In this document: positions 43,894 to 56,744 of the stretch, one piece after another
How positions within the stretch are numbered: position 1 is the first letter of the stretch
Layout of the letters: the number at the start of each line of letters is the position of its first letter
From: Isoetes taiwanensis
Lineage: Eukaryota > Streptophyta > Lycopodiopsida > Isoetales > Isoetaceae
Reading direction: 5' to 3'
DNA: 64,000 nucleotides
NCBI GenBank assembly: GCA_021234155.1
Contig: JAJEKV010000010.1
Span: 12,358,359-12,422,358 of the forward strand
The notes under the pieces: generated by a model
The model's database searches: none
What the model saw: only the letters and a program-made list of their open reading frames with translations
Told to the model about the DNA's origin: nothing
Translations under genes and position numbers: made by a program

Positions 43894-43953
43894 GTGATGC
43901 GAATTTAGTGTGTTCCATTTTTGTTGCATATGTACTATTCGCTTGGTGTGATC
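43894..43953. terminator. Partial palindrome P9
   Basis: TGATGCGAATTTAGTGTGTT at the left, TATTCGCTTGGTGTGATCC at the right; the left end is shortened. The loop shares TTTAGTGTGTTCC with P8's TTTAGTATATTCC, so the two are related. Confidence 0.5.
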
Positions 43954-44138
43954 CTTCTTGAAAAATAATATGCTCTTTGGAAAGGGATAATGACTTCTGT
44001 ACTTAAGAGTGGTAACACATGTACAGTAAAAAAACAAGTTAGGTATTCAAATGGAATTAGAAGCAAAAACTTTTTACATTCAAAATTTTTTATGGCCGTA
44101 TGGCTTTACATCAGAACATCATTTTGTAAATTTAAATG

Positions 44139-44230
44139 CCCGGAGGCTTCAACTATTCACAACAAAAAAGCCCGGAGGCTTACAAATATAAATTTGGAGG
44201 CTAAAATTTGGAGGCAAGGCTGGAGGCTAA
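44139..44230. repeat. GGAGGCT short repeats
   Basis: Five GGAGGC(T) occurrences within 90 bp, at irregular 15-30 bp spacing. The same heptamer is the core of the minisatellite at 23570-23860. Confidence 0.6.
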
Positions 44231-44239
44231 GAACAAGGA

Positions 44240-45180
44240 AAAAAAAAAAAGGGTGCTATGCCCCTAACAAATTTCATTCATCCGCTTCACCATCACAAAA
44301 AAAAAAAAATAAGAAATAACCGTTAGTTGAATGCTTAAGAAAAGAAAGAAAACATGCATGTACCATGAACTAACGCCATGAGCTCCTCGAAGTCAGTATT
44401 TGTCTTCAACTTCTTCATCTTCTTCATCATCTTGGCTTCTTCTCCTTGATGAGACCACTCATTCTCTGAAGAATCTCCTATCCGACCTTCAAGAACACAC
44501 AGGATGAACTCACCGCTCCGAAATTTCCTCGATTCCTCATTCTCGATTCCTCGTCAAAGGAATCGGAGGAATCGAAGAAACGGAATCGAGCATTCAGAGC
44601 AAGAATCGTGGGCAGCGGAGGGAAGCTGCGGAGGGAACACCTCTTCCAGTAGTAATAGGCGCCTCTTGGAGGACACCTCCTAGCTCTTAGTAAGCCGATC
44701 TCTTCATGGCGATGGACTAGCAAAATTGGGCGGAGGATCTAGCGAAGATTGGGCGGAGATTGGGGAGAATGGCCAATCTAGGCTGGAATAGATATAGGTC
44801 TGTATTAGGCGTGAAAATCGTAGGAATGATTCATATTCGATCCTATCAACCATCATTACATGCCATTATGTGCATATCTCGAAATTTGAGCCATATCCAA
44901 TATCTTCCTTTTTAACCTTATTCCTAAATATCCAATATCTTCCTTTTTAACCTTATTCCTAAACCTATATGATTTGAGTTTAACCGAAAATGAACAGATA
45001 TAATTCGAATTTAACATACTATTTAATACCAAGATGCTACGTCACACTATATCGATAATTGGGATTTAAAAAAACACTCCAAACCCTCCTCGAAAACCAC
45101 GTAAGTCTTGGAGCCTCACTTGTGTTTAAGTTTAATTTGACAACAAGCAACTTCCATATTGTAGATGTAGACGCACAGTA
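44240..45180. other. Interval with possible minus-strand exon fragment
   Basis: Around 44470-44335 (minus) a short stretch reads GDSSENEWSHQGEEAKMMKK and then MKKLKTNTDFEELMALVHG, which looks coding, but no start or family is evident. The rest is AT-rich with a direct repeat of CCAATATCTTCCTTTTTAAC (44899 and 44931). Confidence 0.3.
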
Positions 45181-45182
45181 AA

Positions 45183-45700
45183 ATGAAGGTGTACAATTTT
45201 TTCTCTCAACACAATTAAACCGTGTGGTAGCCGAGCGTCCCGCATACTAACCTCGTTTTGAAATTTGCAACGTGCATATGGAAATCGAAAAGTCCATTCT
45301 CCTACAATCCATGCTTTTATACATTAAGCAAATTCAAATTTCGAATTGTAGGGGGCGGGAAGCCTGTATTAGGATGAAGTGAAGAATTGTAGAAGGCGGT
45401 GACGCGCACGCTTGGTATCTGACAAACCAAGAGACACCGTCATGAGTTGCCGGTATGCTATAATGCAAGTGGCATTTTAGAAGCGCCACGTGTTGCATCA
45501 GTCTGTCTGACAACCAACAGAATGTGCAATCCCCCTTATTCTGTCTGTCTGACAACCATGAATGTGCAATCCCCCTTATTCTGGAAGAATATTCCAAGCA
45601 AATCTGTAATTATGAGAGTTTGGTATCCTAGGTGGCATGGGAAAAAAGGAGCGGAAATATGACGTGGAATGGCTGATAGGAGGCCATTTTAAGACCCCAA
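45183..45700. repeat. Segmental duplication, copy 2
   Basis: Second copy of 42796-43452, same orientation, with indels and a locally duplicated CTGTCTGACAACCA / AATGTGCAATCCCCCTTATT segment. The palindrome at its left end is largely lost. Confidence 0.85.
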
Positions 45701-46399
45701 ATCCGCCTAATGGGTACAGAAACCTTTCTTGATTTCTCATGACCATGTCTTTTCGTTTTTAATGAGCTTGTTTTGCATTGGTTTCATATCATTTTGAACT
45801 TTCATACTATGATTTTTTGGACAAAATCATAGAGTAAGTTTTGCTCCATATAAGGAAATATTAATCATTAGTACAAGTTAACCTAAAATTGAGATCAAAA
45901 GTAAAAGTCCAAACATCAAATTCAAGGTCAACCAACATTTTTATGGGACAGAGGAACTTGTCAATTTCTTATATGTCAAATATTAGCTCAAAATGTACTT
46001 CCTTGTAAAAATTGTTGTATTTAAACTACAACTGCCTTCTGGGAACCATAATTGGTTCTAAAGAGGTAGACATCAGTTTTGACCTTGTCATATTTGAATG
46101 GTCTTATCTTTCTTCACAAGCTTTGGATTGACATGTGGTTTTTTGTGTCATTTTTCCTATCTCATGTAGAAAAATATCATTCTAATCAAAAAATTTGAAA
46201 AAATCCTTTTGTCGAGACAGTTTGACTTTATGTAAATATGAAGCTTTTGGTACTTGACCCCCCTGAGTGCTAGAGCATAACTTACAAGAATGGAGGTATA
46301 TATTTCTAGGTATTTTTCTAGTGGACCATGACTGGCATATATGAACTCCTAGGAAAGGTTCGAATAGATTTTGTACCATTGATTTTATATGAATTTCAA

Positions 46400-46599
46400 A
46401 GTGAACATTGCAAATGGACCATTTCTGGTCCATCACCTGACCACTCTAGTGTTAAAAACAACACCACCTTAAAGAACAAAAAACACATTTCTTCTAACAA
46501 AAAATATATTTGCTTAAAAAACCACACCTTGTAAAAGCAAAAACCACACCTCCTTAAAAAACAAAAACCATGGCCTTAAAAGAACAATAGTGGACGTTC

Positions 46600-46600
<1 letters not shown>
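46400..46600. repeat. A-rich ACCACACCTCCTTAAAAA repeats
   Basis: Several ~20-30 bp units around ACCACACC(TCC)TTAAAAAAC next to CCATTTCTGGTCCA and CTCTAGTG. An inverted relative is at 8030-8180. Likely remnants of a transposon terminal region. Confidence 0.5.
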
Positions 46601-48050
<1,450 letters not shown>

Positions 48051-48059
48051 CGAACACAG

Positions 48060-48152
48060 TCATGGCTACATAGAGGATCCACTGGCCGGGGAATCGAACC
48101 CCGGTAAATGCTTTACCAGCAGTAACCACCTAGGCATGGGCTCTCTGGCCCA
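48060..48152 (-). mobile_element. tRNA-derived SINE head
   Basis: Minus strand: an A-box-like TGCCTAGGTGG (48126-48136) and a perfect B box GGTTCGATTCC (48090-48100), with the T stem CGGGG/CCCCG. This is an RNA polymerase III promoter pair at tRNA-like spacing. The acceptor stem does not close, so it is not a working tRNA. The element probably continues at lower coordinates. Its 5' motif GCCAGAGAGCCCATG recurs at 48697-48711, possibly from a second truncated copy. Confidence 0.7.
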
Positions 48153-48299
48153 TTCTACTCTATTCTGGCGGCAACCAGATCCAGGAGCCATGCTACCCAG
48201 GAGAAAATCCGGCCCAGATAATGCCAAATCCCGCAGTAGATGCAACAGATGGAAGACCTAGATGCAACAGATGGCAAACGTCATCTCCATGCCCTGCAC

Positions 48300-51200
48300 A
48301 AAACTAGAAGGGACCCAGCCAATTCCAGCAACTCTGCTGCAGCCACTTGCAGTTCCAAGAGGCCGGATGCATGAATCGTAGCCCTGAGGCTCGCGACCAA
48401 AAAACGTATCGAACCATTACAAAAAGGGACATTCCAAACCATTGTAAAAAAAAAACATTTCCAAACCATTGCAGAAAACCTTGGAAATCATCTACGGCAA
48501 ACCTTATGGTCTATTAATTACTCAGTATTGGAACTCCCTAATCATTTCATTTTTTGTTTTGTTTTGTGAATGACTCCCATACGTGTCTTGAGCGGACACA
48601 GGCCAAATAACATGTTAGCACAACGCTAAGCATAAAATTAATATTTTCGCTAAAGGAAGGGAATGCAAATTATTCGAATGTGGATAATGGAGTATCATGG
48701 GCTCTCTGGCATATCCTTCAAAAAACGGAAAAAGGCTCGCGTTTGCCCTAAAAAGCTCGTGCCATTCAACTTCGCATTCTCCAACAGCCTTGGTAGAGGT
48801 AACTAAAAATATTTTCAAGCGGAATTTTCTCCGGAAGTACGTGTAGATTGAAATGTTTTTCAGTGCACCATAAATTATTGGCCTTCCTTAGCTTGTTTCA
48901 TTTGGACTTTATGATGGTGAATGTTGCTTCTTTGCAGATCGTGAGAGCGACCTGTTATTGCTGAAAGCTTGCAAAAACTTAAGAGTAAGAGGTAAGAACT
49001 AATTCTTTTCAGCCCGTTATCTTAATGAAATAGATGTTATTTTAATGAAAAAGATGTTTTCCAGTTTCTTTTTAACCACTGACTTTAGAGACACAAACCT
49101 CCTCTCTTGTGCATGAATATCATTGCCCAACCTCTTCTCTTGTGCATGAGTCCCATTGCGTCAATTGCTCAAGCTGCAATTAAATTTAATATATCTGCCT
49201 TATCCGTTTGTTCAAACGTTTCAGTTGTTCAAATTGAACTGCTGAAGATACTTCTTTTCTTCGATCTTGGGCATGTATTTGCCTCTTTGCAATGGCAATG
49301 AGGTATGAAGAATAAGCAATGTCTTACACCATTTGTAACTATCTGATCAGTTACAACTAAATTATTCGAAGATGCATGTAAGCTTCTTTGGCACATTATC
49401 CAAGCATTCATTTTCCAATCAAATCTCTGGCCTTTGTAAGTTACCTCTTGAGTAGCAATAAATAAAAGCTGTCCTCAGCTAGTGCCATCGCTGACATTCT
49501 TGAATCCCTCCTGCAAAATTTAAACAGTTCAATTCTTGGCAACCAATTCTTTATGAATTGATAATTTGACACAAGCTCTGTCTGAACAGATACTACTACT
49601 GTTGCAAGTTATGTGTCCAATGACATCATTAACTTTGAAGCCCTTTTACTGATCCAAACAATGATGCAGTTTATAGTTCATATATAATTAGACCATGCAC
49701 TTAGCTTTCAGTTAGCTTGTCCGGGCTTGTATATATGGCTGAAAATACATTAGAAGTGATTCCCTTGGCATCTCAGCTGCTGCTGAGGAAATATTGTCAT
49801 TCCCTTGTAACTTTTCTGTTCCATTTGTGCAAAAGTTCGGGAATGTTATTTTTGTAACCAATACCTATGAAGTTTCAACATGTTTCTAAAACATGGGACC
49901 GCTCTAGTTGAAATGGTGGTTGGGAAAACAATGGTATATGGCTATTTGCATGTTAGAATAAATTAACCTATTAGTACTATGTTTTGGGTAAAATAAGCCA
50001 AGACTGTGGATTCCAACAAATGCAACACCAAAATGCCATATCATCTCTCTCCAAGAAAATCGCCCAAGAAAATTGCACAAACAATGATGCACAAATAATA
50101 AAAAAATGAAATAACAAATCAACTTCTCTACCTATTTCCCTTGAGGCTTGTTACCTATTCCTGTTTGAGTCTTGTTAAGAGTTGGATTGCCGGAGCTGCA
50201 AGAAAGCATGATACATTGATGATGTCATTCTTGTATCTGTTTGGAATGTCTACAAATAAGAATACAAAACAAAGTCTCTTGCTCATGTACTCTTGAAATC
50301 GGAATCCAAGCTATTGCCGATGTCGGAAGCCGATGACAGAACATGAAGAACACCAATGTTTAGGGTCGCAACCAACTAATTGCTTAATTTTTGGGTTCTT
50401 ATATTTTTCTAGATCAAAATCTAATGTGTTAGGATAGCACGAATTTTTTGAGATTGATGCACAAAATGGCACAAGCAAGGATCCTAAACCAATTATATCC
50501 CATATACTTAATCTATTTGTATAAGCCATAACTTGACCCGTGTCCGCAGTGAGTGCGGTCACAACTGCAAATTGTGTGGCCTTCTAGTTGCAGGGAGTGC
50601 AACAAAAGGAAATAGTATGCCCATATCAAAGGAGGAGGAGTGCTGCCAAAACTGAAAACCCATGTTTAACTATTATGCAAGAATCCTTAACGGTAGGAAG
50701 AAGGCTGCAGACTTGTAATTCTATGTAATTCAAATAAATTGCACCAGGAAAAGAAGGAAAACTATTGTTACAAACTCAAATCTGACTGCTGGTTTACCAT
50801 TATAACTATGATGCTATACATTAAAAGTTAGAAACTAGAATCTTTGAGATGGACAAGATTGACAAGGTGGTTATAAAAGCACAAAGCTTTGAAGTTATCA
50901 ATATCATTTGATTAAAATGGCGCCTTTATCTGGATAGTTTTATTTATAATTTTTGATTTCTTACATTTAGGACAGTTTTACCTCTTTCTAATGTTAAACC
51001 TGTCGTCGTATTTGCCAGGTTGCAGTTGAAAATTTCAAAAACGGTAAATAGACTTGTACAGAATCAATGACACCAAAGTAAAGGCATATTATCTCAAGCA
51101 TGGATCAACTTATTGAATTTTTACTTAGCAGTAAGTACATTACTACATCTTCTTGATAGTTTTCCTACAACAATGAACATTGAGAATTGTAGTTTCATTT

Positions 51201-51410
51201 TTCTGATTTTTAAAGCAGATAATAAATATCAAATAACTTTTTAAAAAAGGAATGCTGTTGGTTATTATAACTAAAGATTGATATATTGTGCCTTTATTTA
51301 GTTGGAAGATTGTTATTCTGGCAGCAAGCATCATGCGTGGCAACTTCTGTTTGAACAGATGAAGCACATAGGAGCCATAGACATGTCCTTTTTGTTTCTC
51401 CTATGTTGCT
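48300..51410. other. Upstream region of the LEA_2 gene
   Basis: AT-rich with scattered T-rich runs, plausible as promoter, 5' UTR exons and introns of the gene at 51515, but I cannot place exons. TGTTGCTATAG at 51404-51414 would serve as a splice acceptor for the exon with the start codon. Confidence 0.35.
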
Positions 51411-51514
51411 ATAGGTGAATTATACATGGATGGAAGAAGCCAGCTCTGCAGGATGTGCTTGGGACCCTGGAGGATCTGCACATAAACTTATGAGCATTGA
51501 TTTACCATACAAAG

Positions 51515-52228
51515 ATGAGGGTTGTAGAGAATCCATCAAAAGCACAGGCCAATATGAAGGCAGCCATGAGCACTACTGCACTTCGAGATATGGCCATGTT
51601 GCAAGCACATGACAGAAAGCGCATGTTTATTTGGAACATCTTAGGTTGGATTTTTGCATTTTTTGGAGCATGCTTAGCCATAATCCTGGTGGTAATGTTT
51701 GCATTTTATATGCATTATAGACCTGCTCTTCCAATTGTAACTGTTGAAAAGATGAAGTATTATTCTTGGGGAGTAGTTCCTCTAAATCAGTCTGTTATCT
51801 TAGCTCAACAGCAGACAGGAACAGGGAATTACTACAATTCCTATCTGTATTATGATAAATTATATACTTTGTCCTTTCACAACCCAAATAAGAAGCTCAT
51901 AGTGGATGTGGAATATGTGGAAATAAGCTCATATTACAGTGGATATTTCACAGGGAGGGCTCAACGGACAGGATGGGCTGCCATGCCTGAGACCATGGAA
52001 AATTTCACCATGTTGATGGCGGTAGACTATATGCCTATGAAGAAAAATGTGGCATACACAATGATATATGATTTGGCAAGGTTGAAAGTAGACACCTTGA
52101 CAGATGTGCACCTTAGGGGTCGTTTTAGGGTGTTGGGAAAACCTGTGTTTTGGATGAGGACCAGGTGCAGATTTAGAGCAGGTGGAGGAATTACCTTCGA
52201 TCAGAGTTGCAGCTTGGCAGCAGGTTGA
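51515..52228 (+). CDS. LEA_2-domain (NDR1/HIN1-like) membrane protein
   Basis: ATG 51515 (MRVVENPSKAQANM) to TGA 52228, 237 residues, uninterrupted. Residues ~38-62 form one transmembrane helix (WNILGWIFAFFGACLAIILV) after a short basic cytosolic part with RKR. Then come P-I-V-T-V-E and an extracytosolic beta-rich domain with LSFHNPNKKLIVDVEYVEIS, where the N-P-N-K/x-Y motif is typical of LEA_2 domains in NHL proteins. Length and layout match that family, which acts at the plasma membrane in stress and defence; the specific role here is unknown. I took the first in-frame ATG; an alternative start is Met at residue 14. A likely splice acceptor at 51414 suggests a non-coding first exon. No decay is visible. 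Confidence 0.85.
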   Translation: MRVVENPSKAQANMKAAMSTTALRDMAMLQAHDRKRMFIWNILGWIFAFFGACLAIILVVMFAFYMHYRPALPIVTVEKMKYYSWGVVPLNQSVILAQQQTGTGNYYNSYLYYDKLYTLSFHNPNKKLIVDVEYVEISSYYSGYFTGRAQRTGWAAMPETMENFTMLMAVDYMPMKKNVAYTMIYDLARLKVDTLTDVHLRGRFRVLGKPVFWMRTRCRFRAGGGITFDQSCSLAAG

Positions 52229-53278
52229 CCATTGTATTAAAGCAGGTTGTTCATTCATTGTATTAAAGCAAACATGTATTCTTTATCTTAAGAAGGCAGG
52301 TGGAAGAGACCAACTCACTTTGTACATATTTGGTTTGGCCACACCATGTCATATTTATTTTCATATCTGAATTGAGTGTAATATTTTCTTCCATTTAACA
52401 AATTTTGCAAGTTGATTTATCTCGTATACGTTCCGCGTATGACTTTATTGCCATGTTATTAAGCTTTTATAATAACAATGGGACTGTATTTACATGTGTA
52501 TAACATTTCTGGATTTGTGAGGGAAGATGTTCATCCTAATCTTTTGATTATCTCTTGTAAGGGGCAATTTGGTAATTATGGGGTTAGTGTTGGGATGTTT
52601 TTGGCTAATCTGAACATCTAATGGTTATGAAGATCCAATGGTTATGGCTTTTCGTTCTTTACTTGGTAGTGAAAAAATTTGTTAACCACCAAAAGAAAAA
52701 CATTGCAATATTGACAGTTTCTTTAGGTTTTGAACTTTATCTGAATACAAAGAAAAGCAATAGTTCCATCTTTTGGAGTTTTTGATTCCCAAGAGCTTTC
52801 CTTAATCTTTTTTGAGTCACAAGCTATTTCTTTGTTTTGGTGTGTTATGGAAGATGCTCCATTTTTGGTTTGGAAATAAAATAAAAATTCAAAAAATATT
52901 GACAAAGTTCATGAATAGCACGAATCCCATAACACGTCAAAAAAAAAAAAAAACAATTCAAATTATTATTTTTTTGATACAAAGCGAGGCCAACAAAACG
53001 CGGCTGCGAAACACTTCTGACATAACATGGGTGGGGCTCCAGGCCCTAAAACTACGAGAAGTCATAAGAGCTTACAGATCTATCCTTGCCGGACTTGCCC
53101 TTACATTTGCTGATGAACACACCGTCAGTACGCGCCCTGGGGTCGTACATTCAGGAGGTACTGGACCTGCGAGGTCACCTTTGCCCCCGCCTGGCTGCTC
53201 GCTGATTAGGCACTACGGGTGCGGTGCATGCTGTATATATTTGGGTGTTTCTGCATTTTATATGTTAGGACAGTTTGT
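52229..53278. other. 3' flank, AT-rich
   Basis: 3' UTR with AT-rich candidates, then AT-rich spacer; an A13 run at about 52940. From ~52980 the composition rises towards the hairpin at 53279 and may be a decayed unit of the hairpin-headed family. Confidence 0.4.
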
Positions 53279-53363
53279 CAGCAGGCTGATTGCTGCCACG
53301 GTTTTTCCCTCGAAAACCCTTCGGGGCGGGGGTTTTTTAATCCGGGCAGTAATCCGCTTGCTG
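53279..53363 (+). ncRNA. Conserved 3' hairpin, copy B (solitary)
   Basis: Core ACGGTTTTTCCCTCGAAAAC, turn CCCTTCGGGG (a UUCG-type tetraloop as RNA), then GGGGGTTTTTTAATCCGGG. The 20-position arms (GGCTGATTGCTGCC vs GGCAGTAATCCGCTTGCTG) pair at about 17 of 20 positions. No tail, head or neighbouring unit was found here. Confidence 0.6.
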
Positions 53364-54430
53364 CGTTTTTGTATTGGGTCCCATAGACCGATTGGTCTCC
53401 GTGGACGATAAAAGTACCTTCCTTCCTTCCTTCCATCAGGCAAATCTTGTTCTTCAGAATCTCAGGTCAGAAGTAGCCTAAATTTGATTGTAGAACCACC
53501 TTTGTTTTGACCTATATGACCATCCCCAGTATTTGTCTAGCGTAGAACCTCAGTGCCTCCTCGCAAACCATTAATCTCCACTTGGACCTGTCACCATATC
53601 TAGAACTTGAAAAAACAATTTATGTACCTTGCATGGTAGGAGTAAATATCACACAAAATCACCAAGAATGAGCAGGCAGAGTTGTGGAATTTCACGGGGA
53701 GGTTGATGATCTGGCGTAAAAGCACTCCTGCCTTTAAATCAAATCACCTTTTATGGTTCAAAAATAAAGCAATCTAATAAATCACTGCCCGATTTGGTTC
53801 AGTCCATGAATCTTCTGTTGGAATAGACAAAAAAAGGGCCATAGTTTGGCATCCCTGTCCAAGTCTGCACAAAACCTTCAAGCATCAGCCTGCATATAGT
53901 TCCTCCTTTATATGGGTCCCTGCATACAAAAACCCTGCAGTTAGAGCCTGGAGCTGAACAATTCTGGCAAGGGGAAATCACTATGGGTACCACACAATGT
54001 GACTGAGTGAGGGGTTATTCGACCCATTTCACACGTATGCGCATGAACTAGAGGGGTTCTGGGCCACTACTTGGGATAATTTTATATGGAAGGGTTAATC
54101 GTACATAGGGGTATTTTTGGTCACCCTTTGCATGCACACGTCATACCTCCATTTGTATAAGTGCATTCGCCTCGAGTCCTGGAGCCTGGAGCCGAACAGT
54201 CCTAGACCTCTTAAAAGCTGGAGCATGTACAAAAGCCAGAGTTTCTGGACTCTAAATCGAAGGGATCATAGCCCTTGCTATTGTTCAGTCAGAAGCCCTA
54301 AACAGTTGCAAATATCAATATGCCATGGTCAATGCCCCAAATTGATCTGCCCCAAATTATTCTCTAGGCTACCTTCAGAGAAGTACTTCAGTGTATACAA
54401 TGGGCAATTGTATATAGAGTAGGAAGCGTC
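53364..54430. other. Interval without supported genes
   Basis: A short CCTT repeat at 53418-53433. No gene or ordered repeat seen. Confidence 0.5.
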
Positions 54431-54952
54431 ACATGGAACATCGAAGGGAGGCTTGTACAAGTAGCAAATAGGACAGATATGATTATTTATAGTTGCCTGC
54501 CAGCTATACTAATCCTTGTGGACTCTTAAGCCTAGTCAGTGACGTGGAGTTACAATGGAAGAGATAGGCGGCCTACACGATTTTTGGATATCATAGACTC
54601 AGTAGAGAACATAGCTCTGTTACTCTATTCCTTTGATAAGAACATGTGGAGATTGATAAAGAAGCTACGACATAATTGATGTAGCGTTGATCAAAACCTA
54701 GAAGCTAGATATTTCATCTATAAGCCATAGCCAGAAATCTTTGCCAGTTGGTTGGAGACTAGATTTGTGGAATTTAGTGTTGACCAGGTGATATAGCCTT
54801 GTCCCTTCTAGCCCTTCTAAGGTGGATCCAATTTGGTAGTTAAGACACATATCTGTTATCTCAACAAAGTTTGTAAGTTCTTCATATTGTTTTGTGTAAA
54901 AGTTGAAATTATAGTCAATAGTATTTTTGCACTTCTCTCAATCCATACCAAT

Positions 54953-54964
54953 TGGCATCAGAGC
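54953..54964 (+). other. Primer-binding site (tRNA-iMet type)
   Basis: TGGCATCAGAGC, one base different from the canonical TGGTATCAGAGC. Confidence 0.55.
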
Positions 54965-56163
54965 GAGGGTGCCTGATTCTTTTAGAAACTATAAGTAGCA
55001 ATGGAGTTAAATATCTCTAACTGTATCAAATAAGTTAGTAGCATGCAGTGGTTCTTCAACTCACAATCTATGCTACCAGATATACAGATGGTCGTGACCG
55101 ATTAGAGGGAGGAAAAATATTTGGCGACTAAGCAACCAAATGCATAGACACGTAGAGGACTTGCAGATTTTGGCTACTATATAAGCAATAGCAGATCGGG
55201 CGATGAAATGCAAAGGAGAACAATCAATGATCTTAATTGCATAAAAAAATTGACTACATTTCGGTCGAAGTTGTTCATTTGAAAGCTTACAGGTGGCGGA
55301 TGAGTGGACCATGTAGAATTGCCAGACTAGTTGGTCGTGCAAAACAGTTACAACAAATAGCTCAAGCAATCAACTAGGTGGAGGAAGCAAAGTTGTATGG
55401 AAACTTGAATTCTAAGACTAAGTTTTGTATTTTTGCCCAAAATGCTTGGTTGAGGCTGGTACCCTCGATGGAAAAAAGAAAAGCAAAAGAAAATTACTAT
55501 GCTTAGGTGAGCTAAAGGGACAATGTTTTACATGACGTAGCATGGGGATGCAATGCCTAGAGGTATTTGGAATTGTTTCTCGAAATTGATGAAAATCATG
55601 TGGGTTGATAGAACCAACAAATAATTTGAGAGGAACTAAGCTTTGATCCTATGACTAAGTGATTCCGGAGGCAAGAGCTAACAAGCATTATAAGGGTATT
55701 ACGATAAGGTCACTATCATCCTATGTGCAATAAGTCTAGACCAAATATACTTACTTTAACAAAAGTGACTTTGGAGTAGTTCTCTTGAGAAAGATGAAAT
55801 TTTGCATTGAGTCATGCACAACAACTCAATGAAAGCATATGAAGCAGTTAACTGTTTACTATTGTATGAAGGTATGAAATATTTGATGTGCTTAAAGGTT
55901 GCATATGCATGTGTGAAAATGACTGAAAATTGTGCATGGTAAGTGGAATTGAAAATTGTTTCTTTAAGAAAGGAAAAGTATTTTTGTTCAATTCTCGGTT
56001 AGGTAAAAGAAAATTATTGTGTCTGCAACACAATAACTGCACTTGAGTTGCTTTACATGTCTAACGACATTGGTTGTAGGGGAAATCTCATAGATACTTT
56101 ATCTAGATTTGCGTCTCTTAATAACAATACCAGTTGGATCAATTCTCGAGAGAGGGATACCTT

Positions 56164-56311
56164 TCCTATTCAAGTTGTACCAAAATAGTCAACTTGAAGG
56201 ATCAGAAAAAAGACCGTTCTTGATCAAGTTGCATTGAAGTAATCAACTTGAAGGATTCAAAAGGAGAGCTTTCTTGTTCAAGTGAGATAGACCTGCTTGA
56301 AGGATCAGAAG
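56164..56311 (+). repeat. Three tandem ~55 bp repeats with CAAGTTG/CAACTTG
   Basis: Each of the first two units has CAAGTTG followed 15-20 bases later by CAACTTGAAGGAT(C), which can pair; the third unit is reduced. Confidence 0.7.
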
Positions 56312-56744
56312 ATTTTATTCTCTCTATAACATGCTAAACTTGAAAAGGGAATATCTTCAAAAAAGATCTAGAATTATCAAACTTGAGAAGGAAAAGATTG
56401 ATGCACTTTCCAAAAGGGGATCAATGATCAACTTGAAAGATGGAAGTTTGTTGTTCTTCAGTACTATAAATCCAACACCATCACTCAAAATGTTAAACAA
56501 AAAAGTTTTTCAAAAGTCCAATCCAAGATCATATTTTCGTGTATGCACTTCATACTCCTTCCAGAAACTTCCAATTAAATCTAAAAAGACGCTTTAAAAT
56601 GATCCTTATATTGTCATTGACTTTGTGTTTAATCAACTATTATGTTAGAATCTTCTTTCATGTACATCTTTTTTCATGCAGATGTAAATAGTTTACTTTA
56701 TGAAGGTGCAATTTACGAAGCTGGTACTGTAAATGCCAGTTTTA

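Larger units (their letters stand above)
54430..56320 (+). mobile_element. Probable decayed LTR retrotransposon
   Basis: TGGCATCAGAGC at 54953-54964 matches the common plant primer-binding site TGGTATCAGAGC (initiator Met tRNA) at 11 of 12 positions. The upstream 54.4-54.95 kb looks like the end of a long terminal repeat, with a T-rich segment and CTCAATCCATACCA just before the site. Downstream sequence shows only scraps of open frame. No integrase or reverse transcriptase was recognised and the second terminal repeat was not found, so limits are approximate. Confidence 0.4.

Noticed and set aside
12658-43953. Palindromes as ordinary MITEs
   Set aside because: Not fully excluded, but positions follow gene ends and promoters, I saw no clear target duplications, and I found them essentially only in these blocks; kept as the main alternative.
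48060-48150. Functional tRNA gene
   Set aside because: A and B boxes and T arm are clear, but the acceptor and anticodon arms do not fold into a tRNA; SINE head fits better.
53279-53363. Hammerhead or twister ribozyme
   Set aside because: I could not find the hammerhead core (CTGATGA...GAAA) or a convincing twister core; motif remains unnamed.
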